Origin: JAJRAL01 sp050015815
GTDB taxonomy: Archaea > Thermoplasmatota > Thermoplasmata > Methanomassiliicoccales > UBA472
Assembly (NCBI GenBank): GCA_050015815.1
Contig: JBEKAR010000104.1
Span: 1-5,793 of the forward strand
Direction of reading: 5' to 3'
Length of the DNA: 5,793 nucleotides
A model generated the notes under the pieces. That model made no database searches. It was not told where the DNA came from and saw only the letters and a list, made by a program, of their open reading frames with translations. Position 1 is the stretch's first letter; each line of letters opens with the position of its first letter. The translations under genes were made by a program, and so were the position numbers. Positions 1 through 4,645 of the stretch are shown one piece after another.

Positions 1-260
1 TGCAGCGGAGCCGGGTACGGGGAGTTGATGTCGATGAGCCAGTTGGACGGACCGATGTCGATCACCTTGCCGATCACCGTGTCCCCGGGGCTCGGTATGT
101 ACCTCCCGCCCAGCGGAATGACGTTCACGAAGTTCGATTTGACGCTCTTGATACCCAGCATCGCCGCGTACACCTTGCCGTCCTGGACGTAGGTGCCGGC
201 GCCCGGCTTCAGCCGGCCCGAGTCGAGCAGATCCCCGGGAAGCACTAATTCCCGGGTCAT
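1..260 (-). CDS. rrp4: Exosome RNA-binding subunit Rrp4, N-terminal part (cut by window edge)
   Basis: This is the N-terminal 86 codons of Rrp4, a cap subunit of the archaeal exosome. Family knowledge: Rrp4 binds RNA through an N-terminal domain, an S1 domain and a KH domain, and sits on the Rrp41/Rrp42 ring that degrades or tails RNA 3' to 5' in the cytoplasm. Visible here are the early LVLPGD motif (residues 5-10), GAGTY (20-24), VNVIPLGGRYIPSPGD (about 45-60) and VIGKV followed by W.IDINSPYPAPL, which is the entry into the S1 domain. The rest lies left of base 1. I chose the ATG at 260-258 because a purine-rich GAGGGAG lies just upstream. An in-frame ATG at 281-279 would add seven residues but has no clear ribosome binding site. 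It follows sbds on the same strand with a 71-base gap and no TATA box, so it is probably co-transcribed with psmA and sbds. Confidence 0.93.
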   Translation of the reverse strand, partial: MTRELVLPGDLLDSGRLKPGAGTYVQDGKVYAAMLGIKSVKSNFVNVIPLGGRYIPSPGDTVIGKVIDIGPSNWLIDINSPYPAPL

Positions 261-263
261 GTT

Positions 264-270
264 CTCCCTC
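264..270 (-). promoter_or_regulatory. Ribosome binding site of rrp4 (decides start)
   Basis: GAGGGAG on the minus strand ends three bases before the ATG at 260. It lies within a longer purine run (261-279). It favours this start over the in-frame ATG at 281, whose upstream bases show no Shine-Dalgarno match. The spacing is short, so the choice is probable rather than certain. Confidence 0.5.
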
Positions 271-331
271 TCTCTGTTCATTTCAAACCACATCTCGTTT
301 TCTTGACTCTCTGGAAATGTCCTTGCGCAGC

Positions 332-1027
332 TCACTTCAACTGCTTCGTCTCCGCGTTGCCCTTGGTCTTCTCGTTGAGCTTGCCGTAGAAGTCGTCCCT
401 CATCCCCGCCGGGATCTCTACCACGCCGATCCAACTTCCGTTCGGCTGCCACTCTTCCCTGAGGATCTTGCCGAAGTGGATGATGTCCTCATAACAGCGG
501 CCATACTCTTCGCCGCTCAGCTTGACGGCGATGCGCATCTTGTCGAAACGTATAGGGATCAGAGGGCGAAGCTTGTCCAGCACGTCCTTGATCTGCACCT
601 CGACCGGCTTGAACGGATCGATGTGGACCTTCGCCTCCTCCATCGCCATTTCGATGCGTTGCGGGGTATGAGGCGCTCCCGTCTGCGGGTTGATCGCGTT
701 CCTCGCAATCTCCGAGATGATGCGGGCCTTCTTGCTCTCCTGCATCTCTTTGCGTTGCTGCGCCGTGAGCTGAATCTCACCCTTGAGGATGATCTGCTTC
801 GCGACCGTGATCGGATCCGTCGTGCCGAAGACTTCCTTCATCTTCTCCTCCGGCGCGTGGGTGCCCTTCTTCGCGTTCTTGAAGACCGCGTCGACCACCA
901 TATAATCGGAGAGTTCGACGTCGTGTCCCTCCCTGAGCATCTTCACGACCTTCGGGTCGATCAGGACCTCGAAGCTCTCGCCGTGCGACTCAAGTCGGGC
1001 GACAATCGCCTCCTCGATGTCGACCAT
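332..1027 (-). CDS. Ribosome maturation protein SBDS homolog
   Basis: This 231-residue protein is the archaeal ortholog of SBDS (Shwachman-Bodian-Diamond syndrome protein). In eukaryotes SBDS works with the EFL1 GTPase to release eIF6/Tif6 from the 60S subunit. Archaea have the SBDS and aIF6 orthologs, and a role in large-subunit maturation is inferred. Length is normal for the family. The N-terminal FYSH domain covers roughly residues 1-85 and contains VVDAVFKNAKKGTHA (44-58) and FGTTDP (67-72). The central helical domain follows from LKGEIQLTAQQRKEM (81-95) through a conserved NPQTGAPHTPQRIEMAMEE stretch (113-131). The C-terminal ferredoxin-like domain starts near PLIPIRFDKMRIAV (155-168). 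The ATG at 1027 lies 10 bases after the psmA stop, with AGAGGT four bases upstream, so translation is likely coupled to psmA. This position between psmA and rrp4 is the conserved archaeal arrangement. Confidence 0.97.
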   Translation of the reverse strand: MVDIEEAIVARLESHGESFEVLIDPKVVKMLREGHDVELSDYMVVDAVFKNAKKGTHAPEEKMKEVFGTTDPITVAKQIILKGEIQLTAQQRKEMQESKKARIISEIARNAINPQTGAPHTPQRIEMAMEEAKVHIDPFKPVEVQIKDVLDKLRPLIPIRFDKMRIAVKLSGEEYGRCYEDIIHFGKILREEWQPNGSWIGVVEIPAGMRDDFYGKLNEKTKGNAETKQLK

Positions 1028-1031
1028 CTAG

Positions 1032-1040
1032 ACCTCTTCA
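1032..1040 (-). promoter_or_regulatory. Ribosome binding site of sbds overlapping the psmA stop
   Basis: On the minus strand TGAAGAGGT combines the psmA TGA stop (1040-1038) with a Shine-Dalgarno-like AGAGGT (1037-1032), four bases before the sbds ATG. This supports the sbds start and suggests translational coupling. Confidence 0.6.
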
Positions 1041-1760
1041 ACCGGCGTTGACCTTGTCGATGAAGGTCCCGACCTCGCCCTCTTCCAGGCGTCGGAACGT
1101 TTCCCCGCGCTTGACCACGCCGATCTCGACCGCCTTGGGGTTGAGCTTCTCTTCTTCGGTGGCCTTCTTCAGGGCCTTCAGCCCGAGGACGATCGCCCCT
1201 GCCATGTCCATCCCCTCGGCGTACTCTTCCTCGAAGACCTCCATCACGGCGTTGCGACCAGCGCCGATGCTTCCGGCCTTGTAGGACACGAGCGCGCCGC
1301 TCGGGTCGGTCTCGAAGAGATGCTCGCCTTGGTCGTCGACACCGGCGACCAGGAGCGCGGTCCCGAAAGGCCTCACTCCGCCGTACTGGGTGTAGTTCTG
1401 CTTGTAGTCGCACACCCGCTTCACGAGCTCCTCGACGCTCATCTCCTCGTCGTAGGTTATCTTGTTTATCTGGGCGATTACCCTGGCCTGATCCACCAGG
1501 ATGCGCGCGTCGGCCACGAGACCCGAGGTCGCACAGCCGATGTGCCCGTCGATCTTGAAAATCTTCTCGATCGACTTCGGCTCCATCAGTCGGCTAGCAA
1601 TCCGCTTGTCGACGATTAGGACGACGCCATCCTTGAACTTCAGGCCGACGGTTGTCGTGCCACGCTTCACTGCTTCCCTTGCATACTCGACCTGGAACAG
1701 CCTCCCATCAGGGGAGAAAACTGTTATGGCCCTGTCGTACGCCATCTGTCCCGGTTGCAT
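1038..1760 (-). CDS. psmA: 20S proteasome alpha subunit
   Basis: The 240-residue product is the alpha subunit of the archaeal 20S proteasome. It forms the outer seven-membered rings that gate the chamber and dock the PAN or Cdc48-type ATPases. Alpha subunits are not proteolytic. The N-terminus MQPGQMAYDRAITVFSPDGR carries the gate motif Tyr8-Asp9-Arg10 and the family signature continues through FQVEYAREAVK (22-32). Lys66 in KSIEK (62-66) matches, by position and context, the pocket lysine that binds ATPase C-termini in Thermoplasma. Other family blocks are SGLVADAR (79-86), YTQYGGVRPFG (122-132) and AGSIGAGRNAV (about 162-172). Length is typical. The ATG at 1760 has GGTGTGA upstream (1773-1767). 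A strong TATA box at 1812-1821 gives it its own promoter, so psmA probably leads a psmA-sbds-rrp4 transcript. The beta subunit gene is not in this window. Confidence 0.98.
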   Translation of the reverse strand: MQPGQMAYDRAITVFSPDGRLFQVEYAREAVKRGTTTVGLKFKDGVVLIVDKRIASRLMEPKSIEKIFKIDGHIGCATSGLVADARILVDQARVIAQINKITYDEEMSVEELVKRVCDYKQNYTQYGGVRPFGTALLVAGVDDQGEHLFETDPSGALVSYKAGSIGAGRNAVMEVFEEEYAEGMDMAGAIVLGLKALKKATEEEKLNPKAVEIGVVKRGETFRRLEEGEVGTFIDKVNAG

Positions 1761-1766
1761 AGAAAC

Positions 1767-1773
1767 TCACACC
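1767..1773 (-). promoter_or_regulatory. Ribosome binding site of psmA
   Basis: GGTGTGA on the minus strand lies six bases before the ATG at 1760. It resembles the GGAGGTGA type complement of the 16S rRNA 3' end and supports this start codon. Confidence 0.55.
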
Positions 1774-1811
1774 TTTTCTCAGGCTATACGGGCACACCTA
1801 AAGAAGTCCCG

Positions 1812-1821
1812 ATATATATTT
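1812..1821 (-). promoter_or_regulatory. TATA box of the psmA-sbds-rrp4 transcript
   Basis: AAATATATAT on the minus strand stands out as an A/T block in GC-rich DNA. Its centre is about 56 bases before the psmA ATG. A start site roughly 25-27 bases downstream would fall near 1790 and give a leader of about 30 bases that includes the GGTGTGA ribosome binding site. The leader length is inferred. The element lies in the 99-base gap after rnp2, so psmA need not depend on transcription from ftsZ. Confidence 0.75.
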
Positions 1822-1859
1822 GTTAGGGGTGAACCCTGCGTCCTGTCCGCACCATCTGG

Positions 1860-2216
1860 CTAACGCTTCTTCGGCGCTTTCGGAGCAGGTCTCCGGTCCC
1901 TCGGAGGACGAGGAATCCCCAAGGCGGTCCTCAGCGCGCGGAGCGTTCCGGACGCGAGCACCGTCTCGATTTCGAAGCCTAGCCTTCCGTCCGAGCCGAT
2001 CGAGTTCAGCGCCGCAGTGACCTTGCGCTGATCAACGGGGGACGTGCGTACGATGCCGACCCCTCCGTGATGCTGGACTGGCTTGACCTCGCTCGCCCCG
2101 CTCTCCTCCTTCGAAAGCCTAGCAATCTCGTTGAACGCGCTGGGGGTAAGCGAGCTGGGCGGTGATGCGGAGTAGGCGATGTACCTTCGTCGTCCGCGCT
2201 TCGCCTTCACGACCAT
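1860..2216 (-). CDS. rnp2: RNase P protein component 2 (Pop5 family)
   Basis: This 118-residue protein is the archaeal Pop5/Rnp2 subunit of RNase P, which with Rnp3 supports the catalytic RNA in trimming tRNA 5' leaders. Visible family features are the basic N-terminus leading to RRRYIAYSA (9-17), a central GGVGIVR strand (51-57), the helix around RKVTAALNSIG (64-74), and the hallmark end of the domain TVLASGTLRALRTALG (85-100). The match is by motif and neighbourhood, since Pop5 proteins are short and diverge fast. Residues 101-118 form a proline- and arginine/lysine-rich tail that looks disordered. The ATG at 2216 lies seven bases after the ftsZ stop, with AGGTG four bases upstream, so it is probably translated from the ftsZ transcript. 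Its place just before psmA is the conserved order. Confidence 0.9.
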   Translation of the reverse strand: MVVKAKRGRRRYIAYSASPPSSLTPSAFNEIARLSKEESGASEVKPVQHHGGVGIVRTSPVDQRKVTAALNSIGSDGRLGFEIETVLASGTLRALRTALGIPRPPRDRRPAPKAPKKR

Positions 2217-2220
2217 TTGG

Positions 2221-2226
2221 CACCTA
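2221..2226 (-). promoter_or_regulatory. Ribosome binding site of rnp2 overlapping the ftsZ stop
   Basis: TAGGTG on the minus strand fuses the ftsZ TAG stop (2226-2224) with the Shine-Dalgarno-like AGGTG (2225-2221), four bases before the rnp2 ATG. A ribosome finishing ftsZ would sit on this site, which points to coupling of the two genes. Confidence 0.6.
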
Positions 2227-3312
2227 GCAGATTGGCCCGTACCGGCTGAGGAAGTTGTTCGACTTCACTCCGGTGCAGACGACCATGATCCTCAGGCGGT
2301 GCTCCATCTCCGGGTCGACCGCGCAGCCCCAGATAATCCTCGCCCCGGGGTTGATCTTCTTCCCGACGAGCTCCGCCGCGCGCTCCGCTTCCGAGACGGT
2401 CATGTCCGGACCGCCGACGACGCGGATGAGCGCTCCCCTCGCTTCTGACGTGTCGATGTCCCCTAGGAGCGGCGAGCCCATCGCATCGTCGACCGCCTTG
2501 TCCACCTTCTCCATCTTGCCGTCGGAGTCGTCGGCCTCTCCCAGCCCGATCATCGCGACCCCTCCGTTCTTCATGATTGTCATCATGTCGTTGAAATCCA
2601 CGTTCACGAGTCCAGGTTTGGTGAGCATCTCCGTGATCCCCTTGATGCTCTGCATCAGGACCTCGTCCGCGACCTTGAAAGCCGCTTCCAGGGGAAGCCT
2701 GGGGACCAGCTCGAGCAGCCTGTCGTTCGGTATGACTATCGTCGTGTCGCAGTGCTCGCGGAGCCGGTTCAGGCCCTTGAGAGCGTTCTCGGACCTGATC
2801 CTACCCTCGGCCCGGAACGGCATCGTGACCATTCCCATTACCAGGGCACCGCGCATCTTCGCGAGTTCGGCCACCACTGGCGCCGAGCCGGTGCCCGTGC
2901 CTCCGCCCATTCCCGCGGTGATGAAGACGATCTGACGGTTATCTATGTATTTCATCAGCTCGTCCTTCGCCTCCTCGGCGGAGGTTCTTCCTATCTCGGG
3001 GATCGCCCCCGCGCCGAGTCCTTTTGTCGATGTCCGTCCCAGGAGCACTTTGTTCGGTGCCTGGATTGAGAGGAGATGTCTCGCATCGCTGTTAGCCGCG
3101 ACCAGAGTTGCGCCGCTGACCCCCGCCTGGGCGAGCCTGCGGATCGTGTTCGAGCCGCCGCCGCCGCAGCCGATGATCGAGATGTTGACCTTGATCGTCT
3201 CGACCAATTTCCTTAGCTCTTCGTCGTCGGGGCTGTTCGAAGGGGCGCCGCTCGATAGGGCCCCGTTGCTGCCAGACCTTGCCAGCGCGCCGTCTACGAA
3301 AGATGACTTCAT
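2224..3312 (-). CDS. ftsZ: Cell division GTPase FtsZ
   Basis: From the ATG at 3312 this encodes 362 residues of FtsZ, the tubulin-like GTPase that polymerises into the division ring. Motifs, numbered from this start: GCGGGGSNT (48-56, first nucleotide-binding loop), NSDARHLL (74-81), TKGLGAGA (96-103), the tubulin signature GMGGGTGTGSAP (134-145), NDRLLEL (196-202), and the synergy loop NVDFNDMMTIM (237-247). Asp239 and Asp242 of that loop match the pair needed for GTP hydrolysis, so the enzyme should be active. Residues 1-32 are a serine/glycine/alanine-rich, probably flexible extension. The protein stops about a dozen residues after the VVCTGV strand (344-349), so it lacks the usual C-terminal linker and peptide. 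Which archaeal FtsZ paralog it belongs to I cannot settle by eye. A longer reading frame back to 3363 exists, but it would run through the TATA box. It is followed tightly by rnp2. Confidence 0.97.
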   Translation of the reverse strand: MKSSFVDGALARSGSNGALSSGAPSNSPDDEELRKLVETIKVNISIIGCGGGGSNTIRRLAQAGVSGATLVAANSDARHLLSIQAPNKVLLGRTSTKGLGAGAIPEIGRTSAEEAKDELMKYIDNRQIVFITAGMGGGTGTGSAPVVAELAKMRGALVMGMVTMPFRAEGRIRSENALKGLNRLREHCDTTIVIPNDRLLELVPRLPLEAAFKVADEVLMQSIKGITEMLTKPGLVNVDFNDMMTIMKNGGVAMIGLGEADDSDGKMEKVDKAVDDAMGSPLLGDIDTSEARGALIRVVGGPDMTVSEAERAAELVGKKINPGARIIWGCAVDPEMEHRLRIMVVCTGVKSNNFLSRYGPIC

Positions 3313-3315
3313 GTG

Positions 3316-3325
3316 CACCCATCCC
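3316..3325 (-). promoter_or_regulatory. Ribosome binding site of ftsZ (decides start)
   Basis: GGGATGGGTG on the minus strand ends three bases before the ATG at 3312. It is the only plausible ribosome binding site downstream of the TATA box at 3351-3358, and so supports the 362-residue form. An in-frame GTG at 3318-3316 is an alternative that would add two residues. Confidence 0.5.
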
Positions 3326-3350
3326 TTGGCCACAGGTATAGCTAGTTGGA

Positions 3351-3358
3351 TATATAAA
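3351..3358 (-). promoter_or_regulatory. TATA box of the ftsZ-rnp2 transcript
   Basis: TTTATATA on the minus strand, within GGATTTATATATCC, matches the archaeal TATA consensus. It lies in the 70-base gap between the zinc-finger gene stop (3383) and the ftsZ ATG (3312). A start site about 25 bases downstream would fall near 3329, giving a leader of around 17 bases that just fits the ribosome binding site. Confidence 0.8.
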
Positions 3359-3382
3359 TCCATTTTACTTGTGGCTAGGGCC

Positions 3383-4153
3383 CTAAACGAACTCGAAATG
3401 CGCCCCGCATTGCCCGCAGTAGCTGTCCTCGATTCCTAGGACGGCGCCGCACTCCGGGCACGCGTCCCCGAGCAATGCGCCGCACTCGCAGCTCGTCGAG
3501 CCCAGTGCTACGGCGTTGCCACAGACAGGGCAAGACCCAGATGGCTGTATATCGAACCGCTCTCTGCAGATCGGGCACTCGGTGCGGTCCGCGGGGACCC
3601 TGGTGCCGCACGACGGGCAGTCGAAGTCTTCCCCCTCGTCGACGATGACGGCGCCGCAGGCGCACTCGTTCGTGCCTTGGGGCAGTTCCGCGCGGCAAAG
3701 AGGACAGGTGCGCCCCTCCTTCGACTCCCAGATCATAGAGACGGCGGTGGACGCAGACTTCGTGCGATCGTTCCTTGGCCTGACCATCCGCTCTTCGCTC
3801 AGGATCTCCTCGGAATACACGGCTCCGCAATACGGGCAAGAAGCGGCCCGGACGAGACATGCGGGATGGAACTCCTTGCCGCACTCGCATCTCGCGTACT
3901 CTAGCCCTTCCTTGACCCGGCCCAGGCAGATCTGGCAAATGACAGGCTTGACCTTCGGGCCGTTCACCACGACCCTTCTCCTTTCCTTCGGTTGTGCATG
4001 AAACGTTCGCAGAAGCACTTTCTTGAACCGAATCGCTGGCTCTTCCATCCTAGAGGAGATCGTTCCACCTCCGTCCAGCTGCTTGGTCACTGTTAGCATT
4101 ATGGCCATGCAAAGGGCCCCCAAGGCGGCGGCGACGATGAGATCCAAGACCAC
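3383..4153 (-). CDS. Membrane-anchored RING/PHD-like and multi-zinc-ribbon protein
   Basis: The 256-residue product is not one I can name. Residues 2-22 form one hydrophobic segment (from VLDLIVAAALG to IMLTV). The basic stretches after it (RFKK at 42-45, KERRR at 56-60) predict an N-out, C-in anchor with the rest in the cytoplasm. Residues 73-109 carry eight metal ligands in the order Cys73, Cys76, Cys89, Cys91, His96, Cys99, Cys106, Cys109. This C4HC3 pattern is shared by RING-variant and PHD fingers. Four zinc ribbons follow: Cys150/153+164/166, 179/182+193/196, 208/211+222/224 and 232/235+246/249, each with exactly ten residues between its Cys pairs. About 24 ligands could hold six zinc ions. 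The protein may bind proteins or nucleic acid at the membrane. A ubiquitin-ligase-like role is possible from the fold but unproven. The start is GTG, since an in-frame stop lies upstream and no ATG comes before the membrane segment. No Shine-Dalgarno is seen, so the mRNA may be leaderless. Confidence 0.88.
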   Translation of the reverse strand: MVLDLIVAAALGALCMAIMLTVTKQLDGGGTISSRMEEPAIRFKKVLLRTFHAQPKERRRVVVNGPKVKPVICQICLGRVKEGLEYARCECGKEFHPACLVRAASCPYCGAVYSEEILSEERMVRPRNDRTKSASTAVSMIWESKEGRTCPLCRAELPQGTNECACGAVIVDEGEDFDCPSCGTRVPADRTECPICRERFDIQPSGSCPVCGNAVALGSTSCECGALLGDACPECGAVLGIEDSYCGQCGAHFEFV

Positions 4154-4174
4154 GGTGGTTTGAAGTCCGGGACG

Positions 4175-4181
4175 AGTAAAG
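4175..4181 (-). promoter_or_regulatory. Weak TATA-like element of the zinc-finger gene
   Basis: CTTTACT on the minus strand is centred about 25 bases before the GTG start at 4153. That is the usual archaeal TATA-to-start-site distance, so transcription could begin at the start codon and give a leaderless mRNA. This would explain the absence of a Shine-Dalgarno. The match to the TATA consensus is poor. Confidence 0.3.
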
Positions 4182-4382
4182 GGTTTTCGCTACACGCTAT
4201 TGAACTTGATACCGTGCCGGCGGTCCTGCTAGCCGGAACCACGCGCAGGGATTCTCTCGGCACTGGGCCGTGTGACGATTTGTCTCAGTCCCTCGGCACG
4301 ATGAATCAACAGTGTTATATCGGGAAACTGCGAAAGAGGTCGCGTGCTCGTATCAGGAAGCCTGCTGTCAACCTACACAACG

Positions 4383-4390
4383 TTAAAATA
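4383..4390 (+). promoter_or_regulatory. Possible TATA box for hdrA or its leader RNA
   Basis: TTAAAATA is A/T-only in GC-rich surroundings and directly abuts the left arm of the inverted repeat at 4391. Transcription would begin near 4412-4416, which implies a leader of about 230 bases ahead of hdrA. A competing element, TTATAT at 4315-4320, would place the start near 4343. I see no good TATA box closer to hdrA. Confidence 0.35.
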
Positions 4391-4433
4391 CGAACATTCT
4401 AATCGGGCATTTCGGCCCCGGACAGAATGTTCG
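4391..4433. repeat. Perfect 10-bp inverted repeat with inner stem
   Basis: CGAACATTCT (4391-4400) and its exact reverse complement AGAATGTTCG (4424-4433) are separated by 23 bases. The spacer itself contains GGGC (4405-4408) pairing with GCCC (4415-4418) around a six-base loop. The arm centres are 33 bp apart, close to three helical turns. This could be a two-site operator for a dimeric or tetrameric regulator just downstream of a TATA-like element. If transcription starts further upstream, it could instead form a strong RNA hairpin. The sequence alone does not decide between these. Confidence 0.75.
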
Positions 4434-4449
4434 GAAGGCTGCCCACCCC

Positions 4450-4482
4450 GGTTTACTGGCAAACCCGCGAGAACGAGGCGGG
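4450..4482 (+). other. Two overlapping, mutually exclusive hairpins in the hdrA leader
   Basis: GGTTT (4450-4454) can pair with AAACC (4461-4465) around a six-base loop. CCCGC (4464-4468) can pair with GCGGG (4478-4482) around nine bases. The two stems share bases 4464-4465, so they cannot both form in full. This could be a switch, but stems of five bases are not rare in GC-rich DNA. Confidence 0.3.
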
Positions 4483-4529
4483 GACGGCCTGGTTCCTACC
4501 GATTGTGGGGAGGGAGTGAGCTGGCAGAA

Positions 4530-4599
4530 CGGCAGGCCCATCGAGGCAAGGAGAGCGGAGAAGGGGTCCGATCCCTGGGTCGATGTAGCACGGGTGCCG
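4530..4599 (+). other. Nested stem-loop upstream of hdrA
   Basis: CGGCA (4530-4534) pairs with TGCCG (4595-4599), and CC (4537-4538) with GG (4592-4593). CATCGA (4539-4544) pairs perfectly with TCGATG (4580-4585). An apical AGGG (4562-4565) pairs with CCCT (4573-4576). The co-axial arrangement ends about 33 bases before the hdrA ribosome binding site. It suggests a folded leader RNA or a separate small RNA, though it matches no class I recognise. Confidence 0.4.
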
Positions 4600-4631
4600 A
4601 TTTGAGATTGGATTTGGTTCTTGGAGATTAA

Positions 4632-4637
4632 GAGGTG
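4632..4637 (+). promoter_or_regulatory. Ribosome binding site of hdrA
   Basis: GAGGTG lies eight bases before the ATG at 4646 and is the best Shine-Dalgarno match in the window. It fixes the hdrA start at this ATG, and so supports the absence of an N-terminal domain from the encoded protein. Confidence 0.8.
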
Positions 4638-4645
4638 GAACGGAT

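Larger units (their letters stand above)
4154..4645. other. Divergent intergenic region, no convincing gene
   Basis: This 492-base gap lies between the divergently oriented zinc-finger gene and hdrA. Short open frames here (for example 4160-4402 and 4344-4631 on plus, 4453-4734 on minus) show no recognisable motifs and no supporting ribosome binding site. I see no tRNA. The gap holds weak TATA-like elements (4175-4181 minus; 4315-4320 and 4383-4390 plus), a perfect 10-bp inverted repeat (4391-4433), and several stem-loops between 4450 and 4599 that would lie in the hdrA leader. The hexamer GTGCCG or its complement occurs four times (4214, 4258, 4294, 4594). Confidence 0.7.

Noticed and set aside
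317..1051. Plus-strand open frame of 244 codons opposite sbds.
   Set aside because: It is leucine/arginine/aspartate-biased antisense of a clear SBDS gene, typical of GC-rich DNA, with no recognisable motif.
2255..2935. Plus-strand open frame of 226 codons opposite ftsZ.
   Set aside because: It is a serine/proline-rich shadow of the conserved FtsZ frame.
3375..3938. Minus-strand frame of 187 codons overlapping the zinc-finger gene.
   Set aside because: It is an arginine-rich alternate frame. The other frame has ordered Cys/His motifs and a membrane segment.
4431..4440. TCGGAAGGCT resembles the conserved GGAAGG loop of archaeal SRP RNA.
   Set aside because: The AGCAGC partner segment and the surrounding helix are absent.
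4162..4539. Possible RNase P RNA: GAAGTCCGGGAC at 4162-4173 resembles conserved region I, and ACAGAA (4422-4427) or GCAGAAC (4524-4530) resembles region V, at a plausible distance.
   Set aside because: The bases after either region V candidate cannot form the required P4 helix with the region I candidate, and the usual GGAAAGUCC context is imperfect. A covariance-model search would be decisive.
4344..4631. Plus-strand open frame of 95 codons in the gap before hdrA.
   Set aside because: No motif and no supporting ribosome binding site, and it covers the inverted repeat and stem-loops.
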